Below, one piece after another: positions 29,300 to 37,440 of a stretch of 44,622 bases of DNA; position 1 is the stretch's first letter, and every line of letters starts with the position of its first letter. Origin of the DNA: Lachnospiraceae bacterium (GTDB taxonomy: Bacteria; Bacillota; Clostridia; Lachnospirales; Lachnospiraceae); contig JAEELW010000057.1 of assembly GCA_016282915.1 (NCBI GenBank), forward strand, positions 1 to 44,622, read 5' to 3'. The notes under the pieces were generated by a model. The model did not search any database, was not told the DNA's origin, and worked only from the letters and a program-made list of their open reading frames with translations. A program made the translations under genes and the position numbers.

Positions 29300-30496
29300 A
29301 TGAGCACACAAAAAGACGAGCTTCGCAACCTGGATACGATCCCCGTGGGATCTCTGGGCATGATCGCCCTGGACGGCTGCCGTTATCTGGGCGAAAAGAT
29401 CGACCACTATCTCGTGAAGTGGCGTACCGAACGTGAGATGGAGCATGCCGACAATCTTGCATTTACCGGCTACAAAAGAGACAGCTACCTCGTTAAGGCC
29501 GATGTCCCCCGTTTCGGTTCCGGCGAAGGCAAAGCCATCATACGCGAATCGGTCCGCGGCCACGACCTTTACATCCTCGTCGATGTGTGTAATTACAGCC
29601 TGACCTATTCGCACTTCGGTGCTGTCAATCACATGTCCCCGGATGACCACTATCAGGATCTGAAACGTGTGATCGCCGCACTGGGCGGAAAGGCGAGACG
29701 CATCACCGTGATCATGCCCTTCCTTTATGAAAGCCGCCAGCACAAACGCAGCGCCCGCGAGTCCCTGGACTGCGCCATTGCACTGCAGGAACTGGTGAGC
29801 ATGGGGGTGGAAAACATCATCACCTTTGATGCGCACGATCCCCGTGTACAGAATGCGATCCCCTTAAGCGGCTTCGAGACCGTGCAGCCGGCTTACCAGT
29901 TCACGAAAGCTCTCTGCAAGAATATAAAGGATCTGCAGATCGATGCCGGGCATATGATGGTCATCAGCCCGGATGAAGGCGCCATGAGCCGTGCGATCTA
30001 CATGGCCAACGTCCTCGGACTCGATGTAGGTATGTTCTACAAACGCCGCGACTATTCGCGCATCGAGAACGGCCGTAATCCCATCGTCGCTCACGAGTTC
30101 CTGGGTACGGATGTGGAAGGCAAGGACATGATCATCGTCGACGACATGATCGCTTCGGGTGACAGCATGATCGAAGTGGCGCGTGAACTGAAAAAGCGCA
30201 AAGCCAACCGCATCTTCTGCTTTACCACCTTCGGTCTCTTTACCAGCGGACTGGAGCGCTTCGACAACGCCGTTAAGGAAGGTCTGATCACCAGGGTGCT
30301 CTCCACCAATCTGGTCTATCAGTCACCGGAGCTTCTGGAGCGCGACTGGTACATCAGCTGCGACATGAGCAAATATATCGCCTACCTCATCGACACCCTG
30401 AACCACGACACTTCCATCAGCGACCTTCTGAATCCTTCCGAGCGTATCCAGACGCTGATCGCGAAATACAAAAAAGAACAGGAAGAAAATAAATAA
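29300..30496 (+). CDS. prs: Long-form ribose-phosphate pyrophosphokinase (PRPP synthetase)
   Basis: Prs makes PRPP from ribose-5-phosphate and ATP for nucleotide, histidine and tryptophan synthesis. The 398-residue protein is about 80 residues longer than usual. The PRPP-binding loop IIVDDMIASGDSM is intact (about 275-290). However, the usual flexible-loop sequence is replaced by FLYESRQHKRSARESLDCA, and the DLHA-Q motif by FDAHDPRVQNAIPL. This divergent long form is common in Lachnospiraceae and is probably a real Prs, though a second canonical copy elsewhere cannot be excluded. GAGAGG lies 9 bases before the ATG. It ends the plus-strand unit. Confidence 0.87.
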   Translation: MSTQKDELRNLDTIPVGSLGMIALDGCRYLGEKIDHYLVKWRTEREMEHADNLAFTGYKRDSYLVKADVPRFGSGEGKAIIRESVRGHDLYILVDVCNYSLTYSHFGAVNHMSPDDHYQDLKRVIAALGGKARRITVIMPFLYESRQHKRSARESLDCAIALQELVSMGVENIITFDAHDPRVQNAIPLSGFETVQPAYQFTKALCKNIKDLQIDAGHMMVISPDEGAMSRAIYMANVLGLDVGMFYKRRDYSRIENGRNPIVAHEFLGTDVEGKDMIIVDDMIASGDSMIEVARELKKRKANRIFCFTTFGLFTSGLERFDNAVKEGLITRVLSTNLVYQSPELLERDWYISCDMSKYIAYLIDTLNHDTSISDLLNPSERIQTLIAKYKKEQEENK

Positions 30497-30500
30497 CGTA

Positions 30501-30531
30501 AAACCGGGGGTTTGTCCCCCCGGTTTTTTTA
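30501..30531 (+). terminator. Strong intrinsic terminator after prs
   Basis: AAACCGGGGG, a short loop and CCCCCCGGTTTTTTT form a GC-rich stem with a 7-base T-run, 5 bp after the prs stop. It may also stop transcripts coming from the opposite gene that ends at 30550. Confidence 0.92.
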
Positions 30532-30549
30532 TTCCTTCCTGTCCCTCGT

Positions 30550-31479
30550 TCAGCTCCAGAGTTTCTCGGGATATACGCCCTGATCCTTCAGCTTCTGAAT
30601 GGACTCCATCACGAAAGGCTTATCTTCCTTATAAGTAACGCCGAACCATTTATCCGCGGAAGAAAGCACCTTCACGGAGGCCTCTTTGGCCTGTACCATG
30701 CGGCCCACCTCGATGGGGATGAAGCATTCGCTCTTCAGCGGGTTCTTCTCCATCTCCTCGCGGAAAAAGCGTTCCACAGCCGCATCCAGCTTTTCAAAGA
30801 TCTCCGGCTGGAAGCCCCACATGTTCATGGATACCAGCGTATCCGGCGAGATCTCCGTCCAGCTTGCGCCGTCATCCTGCGTATAGCGGGCGCCCTCCGC
30901 CGTTTTTTCGATCTTTGTCAGCTCTTCGATATGGGTAAGATAACCCTCCTCATTCATACGGCAGCAGCCGCGTGCCACGCTCCCGTGCTCAGTAAGGGTA
31001 TTTTTGAGCTGGTAGCCCACCATGCAGAATGGCAGCAGCCCGGGCGCCGCCGCTTCCGGCTTTGCCAGGAAATCCACAAGCGTACGGTAGGCGCTCACAC
31101 CATAATAATCATCGGAATTGATCACCGCAAAAGGCTCCTTCACCACGTCCTTGCAGCAGAGGATCGCATGCGCGGTGCCCCAGGGCTTTACGCGTCCTTC
31201 GGGGATCTTCACCCAGGAAGGGATACGGTCCTGCTCCTGGAAAACATATTCCACCTCGGTCTTCGCAGCCACGGCATCGCCGATGAGCTCGCGAAAGTCC
31301 TTTTCGTTTTCTTTCTTGATGATGAACACGACCTTGCCGAAGCCGGCTTTCAATGCGTCGTATATGGAAAAATCAATGATCTTGTGCCCCTGACCGTCGA
31401 TGGGATCGATCTGTTTGAGTCCGCCGTAGCGGCTTCCCATCCCTGCAGCAAGTAATACCAGTGTCGGTTTTTTGTCCAT
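30550..31479 (-). CDS. Sugar-phosphate nucleotidyltransferase family protein
   Basis: The 309-residue protein begins with the NTP-transferase loop LVLLAAGMGSRYGGLKQ and has an INSDDYYG metal-site motif, so it should bind NTP and a sugar phosphate. It lacks the C-terminal beta-helix of GlgC or RmlA-long forms. This subfamily is common in Firmicutes and Bacteroidetes, but its natural product is uncertain. The start at ATG 31479 has AGGGGGAC upstream. It is separated from the SGNH gene by 191 bp holding a hairpin repeat, and faces prs across the terminator at 30501-30531. Confidence 0.82.
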   Translation of the reverse strand: MDKKPTLVLLAAGMGSRYGGLKQIDPIDGQGHKIIDFSIYDALKAGFGKVVFIIKKENEKDFRELIGDAVAAKTEVEYVFQEQDRIPSWVKIPEGRVKPWGTAHAILCCKDVVKEPFAVINSDDYYGVSAYRTLVDFLAKPEAAAPGLLPFCMVGYQLKNTLTEHGSVARGCCRMNEEGYLTHIEELTKIEKTAEGARYTQDDGASWTEISPDTLVSMNMWGFQPEIFEKLDAAVERFFREEMEKNPLKSECFIPIEVGRMVQAKEASVKVLSSADKWFGVTYKEDKPFVMESIQKLKDQGVYPEKLWS

Positions 31480-31574
31480 CCTGTCGTCCCCCTTTTATAT
31501 AGTAATAATATTTTATCTATTTGATGCTTACAGCTTGCTTCGTGCTTCGCACTCCCGCATCTCCGCTCCGCTTC

Positions 31575-31619
31575 GGTCGGTGCCAGCCGTGTGCCACCGG
31601 CACACGGCACCTTACGACC
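31575..31619. repeat. Large intergenic cruciform-like inverted repeat
   Basis: Core stem CCGTGTGCC/GGCACACGG (31587-31595 and 31599-31607) with a 3-base loop is extended by GGTCGGTG (31575-31582) and CAC plus CGACC after two symmetrical 4-base bulges. No T-run follows on either strand. The flanking 31535-31575 is made of CTTCGTGCTTCGC-type words similar in style to the element at 10931-11128. A repeat-family member is likely. Confidence 0.6.
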
Positions 31620-31670
31620 ATTCGCAGGCATGATCGTCTCATGGATTTTTGACCCTTCTGCATCATAATA

Positions 31671-32768
31671 TCAGAACCCTTCGTTCAATTCAACCGTATG
31701 TGAGAGTAAATATTCCTTCCACAGCGGATACATATTTGCCGTGGGATGAATACCGTCCCAGGAATTCTCTGCCGGAAGGCAGCCGTTCTCATCATCAAAG
31801 GCTTCATTGATATCGATAAAGATCACCTTTTCCTCTTCCGCCATCTGCCGGAGAGCCACATTGCGCTCGTCGATCCTTCCGTTATCAAAGACCGGATTTC
31901 CGGCGCTCACCGCTGCGGACACATGGGTCACCGCATGGATGTAAATGACGGCATTCGGCTGCAGCTCGCGGATCTCGGCCAGCACCTTACGATAGGCATC
32001 CGTGAAATACTGCGTATCCCCTCCCACCTCATTGATACCGGTGAGGATATAGACTTTGCCGTACTGCTCCCGCATCAGGCCTTCCCGCACGCTGGCGACC
32101 GAAGTATCCGTCTCGGGTGCAGTATTCATCATCCAGAAAATGTTCATGGAGGTCTTCGCAAGAAAATGTCCGTTGCTGATCCCCGCAAAATATGCCACGC
32201 CCACCATGCGCGAATCCCCGATGAAAACAGCATCGTCAAAATAGGATTCATCCGCTGTCACGAAGGGCGGCGGCCAGGAGGCTTCGTTTTCCGAGACGCT
32301 CTCCGCCTCGCTCTGTGAGAGCGCTTCGTTTTGCGAGACCGCTTCATTCTGTGAGACCGCCCCGTTTGTCCCTTCCGTTTCTCCCTCTTTCTCCGTTACG
32401 GCTTCGGCTGCGGAATTATCCGAAGCGCTCGCTTCTTCCTCTTCCGTCTCCGCCTCCGCAGGTGACGGCGCCGCAGGGTCTTCTTCCCTGTCCGCCCCTT
32501 CCGTTCCCACAGCCGGCACGGTCTCTCCTTCGGCATACGCTTCCGGCGGCGGCAGGATCATCCCCTCCGCATATCTCATTTCATCCGACTCGTCCGCATT
32601 CCAGGGGAAAACACCTTCCCGCAGGGACATCAGCCCCAGTGCCACGTAACGGCCTTCCTTTGCCTCTGCCATGGGCTCACGGTAGCCGTTTGCCTTCAGA
32701 TAAAAGCCGTAAGCTCCCAGGATCAGGCTGATCACGATGATAAGGATAAAGGTTAGGTTCTTCTTCAT
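31671..32768 (-). CDS. Membrane-anchored SGNH/GDSL hydrolase with repetitive linker
   Basis: This 365-residue protein has an N-terminal anchor (about 5-25). An acidic linker at about 70-165 includes several SQNEA-type units. The SGNH domain carries S186 in the GDSRMVGV motif, N in LTGINEVGG, and D338/H341 in DGIHPTANM. Such hydrolases work with MBOAT transferases in O-acylation of extracellular polymers, as AlgX/AlgJ and DltD-like partners do. The MBOAT gene lies directly upstream, 15 bp away, which supports this pairing. The SQNEA/SENEA linker is typical of Lachnospiraceae surface proteins. Substrate is unknown. Confidence 0.87.
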   Translation of the reverse strand: MKKNLTFILIIVISLILGAYGFYLKANGYREPMAEAKEGRYVALGLMSLREGVFPWNADESDEMRYAEGMILPPPEAYAEGETVPAVGTEGADREEDPAAPSPAEAETEEEEASASDNSAAEAVTEKEGETEGTNGAVSQNEAVSQNEALSQSEAESVSENEASWPPPFVTADESYFDDAVFIGDSRMVGVAYFAGISNGHFLAKTSMNIFWMMNTAPETDTSVASVREGLMREQYGKVYILTGINEVGGDTQYFTDAYRKVLAEIRELQPNAVIYIHAVTHVSAAVSAGNPVFDNGRIDERNVALRQMAEEEKVIFIDINEAFDDENGCLPAENSWDGIHPTANMYPLWKEYLLSHTVELNEGF

Positions 32769-32783
32769 ATACGATACAGCTCC

Positions 32784-34241
32784 TCAAAAACGATAATACA
32801 GAAACGGATTATCCAGTCCCTGTGCCAGGAAATAGATCGAGCCGAAAAAGATCAGCAGATACAGTATGGTTCCCGGCACCCCGCGCATCACTTTCGACAG
32901 CAGCCGCTTGACCGGCGGTATGCAGAGCAGGATCGCGCAGATGAAACACAAAAGATAGGTCTGCCCGTAACGCAGCCAGTCCCCCCTGCTGACATTGGAA
33001 TTGTAATCCGCCGGAAGGAAGGGGAACAGACGGGTAAAATAGATCCCGAGACGTTTCAGGTCCGAAAGGGCAAATACCGTCCATGAAAGCGGGATCACCA
33101 GCAGCATATACGGAACGGACAGGACCGGCAGCTTCTTCAGGCACTTTCCCAGAAAGATCTTTTCCACCATCAGCAGTACGAAAAAAAGCATCCCCCAGAT
33201 CAGGAAATTCCAGTCGGCGCCGTGCCACAGTCCGGTAAAAAGCCACACAAGAAAGATATTGCGCAGGGTCCGCAGCAGCCCTTTCCTGCTCCCTCCCAGC
33301 GGGATGTAAAGGTACTCCTTGAACCAGCGTCCCAGGGTGATGTGCCAGCGGCGCCAGAATTCCGTCGCGGAACGGCTCACATAGGGATCGCGGAAATTAT
33401 CCGGCAGACGGAAGCCGAGCATGCGTCCCAGCCCCACGGCCATCAGCGAATATCCGTAAAAATCGAAATAGATCTGGAAGGAATACGCCCAGGAGCCCAT
33501 CCAGGCCAGTGGCGTGGAGATGCTCTCATAGCCCAGGCGTTCCAGTTCGGTCCATAAAAGGCCGATGCGGTTGGCGATCAGCACCTTGGCTCCGAGTCCG
33601 AGGATGAAGGTCTTTACCCCGCGGTCAAAATCCTCCGCCTTCACCCGCCGCTCATGCAGCTGTTCCCTCACTTCGGGATAGACCACGATGGGGCCCGCAA
33701 TGAGCTGCGGGAACATGGAGATATAGGTACCCATGCAGAGGATGTTGCGCTCGGGCGCATATTTCCGGTAATAAACATCCACCACATAGGAAAGCATCTG
33801 AAACGTATAGAAGCTGATCCCGACCGGATTGACCAGGCTTACCTCCGGAAGATACGGCAGCTCCACTCCCGCCCACTGTCCCAGGGCAAAGAGCAGCTGA
33901 TTGATAATGTGCGAAAAAAAGAAAGCATATTTGAACAGGAAGAGCATGCACAGATCAAAGGCGACCACGATCCGGAACCAGCGTTTCCGTCTGCGTTTCC
34001 CGACAAGGCTCAGATTCTTTTCTCCGGCGATCCTGTAGCTGAAATAGTAATTGATCAGGATCGAGGCCAGCATCAGGAAGACATAATAGGGTTCGCCGGA
34101 GGCGTAAAAAAAGAGACTGCCGCCGAAGAGCACGGCGTTTGCAGCCGTCACATTCCAGCGTTTTCCCATGGGAACCAGGAAGTATAAAAGCAGGAAAACG
34201 GGAACAAAAAAATATATGAACTCCAGGCTTGAAAAAACCAT
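32784..34241 (-). CDS. MBOAT-family membrane O-acyltransferase
   Basis: The 485-residue polytopic protein resembles AlgI/DltB/PatA and moves acyl groups across the membrane to an outside acceptor. It opens with the typical MVFSSLEFIYFFVPVFLLLY, contains MFPQLIAGPIV, and has the invariant active-site histidine H340 in TGLWHGADWNF. Another conserved region is FWRRWHITLGRWF, including the second histidine. It is the first gene of a two-gene unit with the SGNH hydrolase. The AGGAG site is rather far (12 bases) from the ATG. No dltA/dltC or alginate genes are present, so teichoic-acid D-alanylation or alginate acetylation is not suggested. Confidence 0.92.
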   Translation of the reverse strand: MVFSSLEFIYFFVPVFLLLYFLVPMGKRWNVTAANAVLFGGSLFFYASGEPYYVFLMLASILINYYFSYRIAGEKNLSLVGKRRRKRWFRIVVAFDLCMLFLFKYAFFFSHIINQLLFALGQWAGVELPYLPEVSLVNPVGISFYTFQMLSYVVDVYYRKYAPERNILCMGTYISMFPQLIAGPIVVYPEVREQLHERRVKAEDFDRGVKTFILGLGAKVLIANRIGLLWTELERLGYESISTPLAWMGSWAYSFQIYFDFYGYSLMAVGLGRMLGFRLPDNFRDPYVSRSATEFWRRWHITLGRWFKEYLYIPLGGSRKGLLRTLRNIFLVWLFTGLWHGADWNFLIWGMLFFVLLMVEKIFLGKCLKKLPVLSVPYMLLVIPLSWTVFALSDLKRLGIYFTRLFPFLPADYNSNVSRGDWLRYGQTYLLCFICAILLCIPPVKRLLSKVMRGVPGTILYLLIFFGSIYFLAQGLDNPFLYYRF

Positions 34242-34259
34242 AAAAGTCTGCGCTCCTAC

Positions 34260-34289
34260 TTGACGTAGTATTCAATACTATGTTATATT
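34260..34289 (+). promoter_or_regulatory. Promoter of the degV-like gene
   Basis: TTGACG is 18 bp from TATATT on the plus strand. The whole 15-bp palindrome at 34266-34280 lies in the spacer, an ideal site for a repressor. Confidence 0.6.
34266..34280. promoter_or_regulatory. Palindromic operator candidate TAGTATTCAATACTA
   Basis: This is a perfect 7-bp inverted repeat around a single C. It lies in the spacer of the plus-strand promoter and covers the -10 box (TAGTAT) of the minus-strand promoter. One dimeric regulator bound here could control both the MBOAT/SGNH pair and the degV-like gene. The regulator is not identified. Confidence 0.5.
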
Positions 34290-34303
34290 ATTTCCATAAT
34301 CAA
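34275..34303 (-). promoter_or_regulatory. Divergent promoter of the MBOAT/SGNH unit
   Basis: On the minus strand TTGATT is 17 bp from TAGTAT, 34 bp before the MBOAT ATG. It overlaps the opposite promoter almost completely, so the two are likely to compete. Confidence 0.45.
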
Positions 34304-34424
34304 ATGTCAGACAGACGGCCGGGTGACATAAGCCGGCGCCAGTCAATATCTTATAACGAATAAAAGGAAAAAGCTACAGAAAATGAATAAGATCAGAAAA
34401 ATTTTACCTTATGGAGCAAGAGCA

Positions 34425-35333
34425 ATGAGTTACGAGATCGTTACCGATTCTTCCAGCAACCTGACACAGGATCTTCTGGAGGCCTACAGGATCCGTATGA
34501 TCAGCTATATCAGCACGATCAACGGAAAAGAGTTCAGCTGCTTTTCTCCGGAGCGCGATGAAGCGGCTGCCGGAAAGAAGTTTTACAATGCCATGCGTTC
34601 GGGTGCGGACGTACAGACCACACTCATCAACGTGAGCCGCTTCACGGACTTTTTCGAGCCCATGCTGAAAGCCGGCCGGGACATCCTTTTCATCTGCATG
34701 TCCGGCGGACTCACGGGTACGGTACAGGCCGCCCGCATCGCCGCGGAGGATCTGATGGAAAAATATCCCGGGCGCCGCGTCGTCTGTGTCGATTCCCTTT
34801 CCGCCTCCCTGGGCGAGGGGCTTCTGGTCATGAAGCTTTCGAGATTGCGTGCCGCAGGTGCCACGCTGGACGAGGCTGCTGCCTGGTATGAGAAACACAG
34901 ACTCCGCATGAACCACATCTTCACGGTGGGCAACCTGGTCTACCTGAAGAAGGGAGGGCGCATCTCCGCTGCCGAGGCGCTGATCGGCAATCTCCTTTCC
35001 ATCAAGCCCATTTTAAAGGCCAATGACGATGGCTGCATCGTTGTACACGACAAAGTCCGCAGCCGCCGCCGTGCCCTGGACTATCTTGTGGAGATGACCA
35101 AAGAACGTATCGTCAATCCCGCAGGCCAGATCATCGGGATCGCCCACTGCGACGCATCCATGGAGGCCGACTATATCGCCAACCGTTTCCGCAAAGAACT
35201 GCCGGTACAGGATGTGATCGTCCGCTACTACGATCTGTGCACGGGTTCCCATGTAGGCCCCGGCACCATCGCCATCTTCTTCATGGGACAGGATCGCATG
35301 AGTAACGGACAGGTCCTGAACAAAGCGATCTGA
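34425..35333 (+). CDS. DegV-family fatty-acid-binding protein
   Basis: DegV (FakB-like) proteins bind fatty acids and present them to the FakA kinase in Gram-positive bacteria. The 302-residue form starts at ATG 34425 (MSYEIVTDSSSNLT), with GGAG 8 bases upstream. An ATG 14 codons earlier (34383) has only a distant AAGGA. Typical segments are visible: the DSSSNL motif, CMSGGLTGTVQAA, LKKGGRISAAEALIGNLLSIKPIL, and the G-S-H-V-G-P-G-T segment near the C-terminus. No fakA gene is in the window. The neighbouring divergent acyltransferase pair makes a lipid or acyl connection tempting, but this is inference. Confidence 0.92.
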   Translation: MSYEIVTDSSSNLTQDLLEAYRIRMISYISTINGKEFSCFSPERDEAAAGKKFYNAMRSGADVQTTLINVSRFTDFFEPMLKAGRDILFICMSGGLTGTVQAARIAAEDLMEKYPGRRVVCVDSLSASLGEGLLVMKLSRLRAAGATLDEAAAWYEKHRLRMNHIFTVGNLVYLKKGGRISAAEALIGNLLSIKPILKANDDGCIVVHDKVRSRRRALDYLVEMTKERIVNPAGQIIGIAHCDASMEADYIANRFRKELPVQDVIVRYYDLCTGSHVGPGTIAIFFMGQDRMSNGQVLNKAI

Positions 35334-35370
35334 CACGCCGGAATACAGAAGGGGAAGCTTCATATCATAC

Positions 35371-35408
35371 AAAAGAACGGGTACCGCCTCGGCGATGCCC
35401 GTTCTTTT
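35371..35408. terminator. Bidirectional terminator between degV-like and PolC-like fragment genes
   Basis: AAAAGAACGGG and CCCGTTCTTTT are perfect 11-bp complements around a 16-base loop. Each strand has a T-run after its stem. It serves the two converging genes. Confidence 0.85.
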
Positions 35409-35440
35409 CTCCCTATCAGCAAACTTTTCCCGAAAACTTC

Positions 35441-36022
35441 CTACTTATTCTCCTGACGCTCGATCACCAGGGCGTTCGCCTTGACGATATGCTTCAGTAC
35501 CTCCCTGATCATCTCTTCCCTGCGGGGCAGATGATCGCAGCTCAGCAATGCCTCGCTGAATTCCTCCGGCACATCGTAGAGCTCAAGGAAATCCCTCAGC
35601 TCGCGCCAGTCCGGATTACTGCTCTGTTCTTCGAAGAATTCGGTGATCTCCAGCGCTTCCTTATCGGAAAAGCCTTCCTCCAGCAGAAGCTCATAGATAT
35701 CCTCGATCACAAGCAGCGGATAACGTTTGAACCAGCGTGCCCGGTATACCTCGACATCCAGATCGTAATCCGCATGAAGCATGGTCACCACATCACACAT
35801 CTGCCAGAAATTCCTGGGTCTCAGATCCTCCATCAGCTCGCGGGCCCGTTCATCCGTCTGCACGGCCGCAAGATCTTCCCAGGAAAGCCTGCGAAAATCT
35901 CTGGGATCCACTCCCTCTTCACTGAGCAATTGATTGATCCAGGTAGAATTGATGCATAATGCACAATATCCTGATTGAAAACAAAGATCACGGATAATGA
36001 AACGATATCCCCTGTTTCTCAC
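35441..36022 (-). CDS. Uncharacterised protein resembling the helical C-terminal (HHH) region of PolC
   Basis: I do not recognise a named family. From about residue 75 on, the order of features follows the region of PolC DNA polymerase after its palm. There is an LRPRNFW segment like PolC KPTTF, then a hydrophobic helix with TMLHA (PolC has GLSHG). Next comes VIEDIYELLLEEGFSDKEALEITEFF (positions 35640-35720; PolC has a DDIMVYLI-x-GL-x-AFKIME pattern), then a YDVPEEF segment like VPEWYI. The catalytic palm and exonuclease are absent, so it cannot polymerise DNA. Start choice: GTG 36022 has GGAG 6 bases upstream; an in-frame TTG at 36106 adds 28 codons with atypical codon use and no ribosome site. 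The N-terminal part has four cysteines in the longer form. It is a single gene on the minus strand with codon use more AT-rich at its 5' end. Confidence 0.65.
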   Translation of the reverse strand: MRNRGYRFIIRDLCFQSGYCALCINSTWINQLLSEEGVDPRDFRRLSWEDLAAVQTDERARELMEDLRPRNFWQMCDVVTMLHADYDLDVEVYRARWFKRYPLLVIEDIYELLLEEGFSDKEALEITEFFEEQSSNPDWRELRDFLELYDVPEEFSEALLSCDHLPRREEMIREVLKHIVKANALVIERQENK

Positions 36023-36117
36023 AAAAATCTCCAATCCCCTCTGCACATGCCCCGTCGGGCACGGTCCCACACATTTACCATATATTGTGGAAACTGAATT
36101 TATCAATCACGAAATTT

Positions 36118-36123
36118 ATTATA
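36118..36123 (-). promoter_or_regulatory. -10 box upstream of the PolC-like fragment gene
   Basis: A perfect TATAAT on the minus strand lies about 95 bp before the GTG start at 36022, next to long A/T runs (36130-36190) that could act as an UP element. No good -35 box is found. The interval 36023-36329 holds this, the AT-rich tract and the galE terminator, with no other gene visible. Confidence 0.4.
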
Positions 36124-36214
36124 CACGTTTTTCAAAAAAATGGTAGTCTTTTTTTCTATATTTTGTGGTTTTTTTTATTTTTTCCACATCTTATGGATTT
36201 TAGTGATAAATAAA

Positions 36215-36245
36215 GGGCTGCGCGGCCTTCCGGCTCCCGCAGCCC
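36215..36245 (-). terminator. Terminator after galE
   Basis: On the minus strand GGGCTGCG and CGCAGCCC form an 8-bp stem with a 15-base inner loop that can also pair partly (GCCGGAAGGCC). TTTATTTATC follows. It lies 85 bp after the galE stop. Confidence 0.7.
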
Positions 36246-36329
36246 CTGTATTTACAACATCTTGTAGGCGTTAGATTATGTCAACCCTTGCAAAAGCATG
36301 TTTTCAGCAGCTTTCGGGCCGTTTTTTTC

Positions 36330-37346
36330 TCACTCCCTGTAACCGTTCGGATTGTTCTTCTGCCAGCGCCAGCTGTCCTCGCACATCTCGCGTATGCCCT
36401 TTTCCGCCTTCCAGCCCATTTCGCGCTCCGCCTTCGAAGGATCGCAGTAATTCTCCGCGATATCGCCGGGCCGCCGCTCGCAGATCTCGTAAGGGATCTT
36501 GATCCCGGAAGCTTCCTCGAAATTCTTTACGATCTCCAGCACGCTGTAGCCGGTGCCGGTACCGAGGTTGTAGACCGCAAGCCCGCATTTTTCTTTTATA
36601 CGGTCGAGCGCCTTCACATGCCCCTTCGCCAGATCCACCACATGGATATAATCCCGCACTCCCGTTCCGTCCGGCGTCGGATAATCGTTGCCGAAAACGC
36701 GCAGCTTTTCAAGCTTTCCGACCGCCACCTGCGTGATATAAGGCAGGAGATTTAACGGGATGCCGTTGGGATCCTCGCCGATGAGCCCGCTCGGATGCGC
36801 CCCGATCGGATTGAAATAACGCAGCAGAACGACATTCCACTCCGGATCCGCATGCTGGATATCCGTAAGGATCGTCTCCTGCATGGCCTTTGTGGAACCG
36901 TAGGGATTCGTGCATTTCTTCACCGGATCGTCCTCTTTTACGGGCACGTGGTCCGGATCGCCGTATACCGTGGACGATGATGAAAAGATCAGGTTCTTCA
37001 CGCCGTGGCTGCGCATCACATCCAGGAGCACCAGGGTGCCGGAGATATTGTTCTCATAATATTCCCAGGGCTTTGCCACCGATTCCCCCACGGCCTTCAG
37101 GCCCGCAAAATGAATGCAGCTCTCGATCTTTTCTTTTTTAAAGAGCTCCGTAAGCCCCGCGCGGTCCCGGATGTCCAGCTTATAAAACTTCACGCTCTTT
37201 CCCGTGATCTGCTCCACACGTTTTAAGGACTTTTCCGTGGAATTCGAAAGATTATCGATAACGACCACATCGTAGCCTGCTTCCTGCAGCTCTACGACCG
37301 TATGACTGCCGATAAAACCGCTTCCTCCCGTTACCAGTACTGCCAT
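36330..37346 (-). CDS. galE: GalE, UDP-glucose 4-epimerase
   Basis: GalE interconverts UDP-glucose and UDP-galactose, feeding galactose use and surface-sugar synthesis. The 338-residue protein has the NAD-binding [11 protein letters not shown] motif at the N-terminus, the S/T-Y-K catalytic set with Y149 and K153 in the NPYGSTKAM segment, and the [11 protein letters not shown] motif. AGGAGG lies 7 bases before the ATG. It is the last gene of a run that includes DUF6472, trmL, the channel gene and the MutS-like gene. The 94-bp gap before it contains a small hairpin, so it may also have separate control. Confidence 0.96.
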   Translation of the reverse strand: MAVLVTGGSGFIGSHTVVELQEAGYDVVVIDNLSNSTEKSLKRVEQITGKSVKFYKLDIRDRAGLTELFKKEKIESCIHFAGLKAVGESVAKPWEYYENNISGTLVLLDVMRSHGVKNLIFSSSSTVYGDPDHVPVKEDDPVKKCTNPYGSTKAMQETILTDIQHADPEWNVVLLRYFNPIGAHPSGLIGEDPNGIPLNLLPYITQVAVGKLEKLRVFGNDYPTPDGTGVRDYIHVVDLAKGHVKALDRIKEKCGLAVYNLGTGTGYSVLEIVKNFEEASGIKIPYEICERRPGDIAENYCDPSKAEREMGWKAEKGIREMCEDSWRWQKNNPNGYRE

Positions 37347-37440
37347 GATCCTTCCTCCTTATCATTGGTTTATACGTGCTCTCTCCCGGAGAGCAGACAG
37401 CTCTTTTTCTGTTACGGATCAGCCTCCGTATCTTTATGGC

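Noticed and set aside
36210-36300. Small RNA gene starting from a TTGACA on the minus strand near 36289 and ending at the 36215 terminator
   Set aside because: No -10 box is found at 15-19 bp from the TTGACA; the hairpin is explained as the galE terminator.
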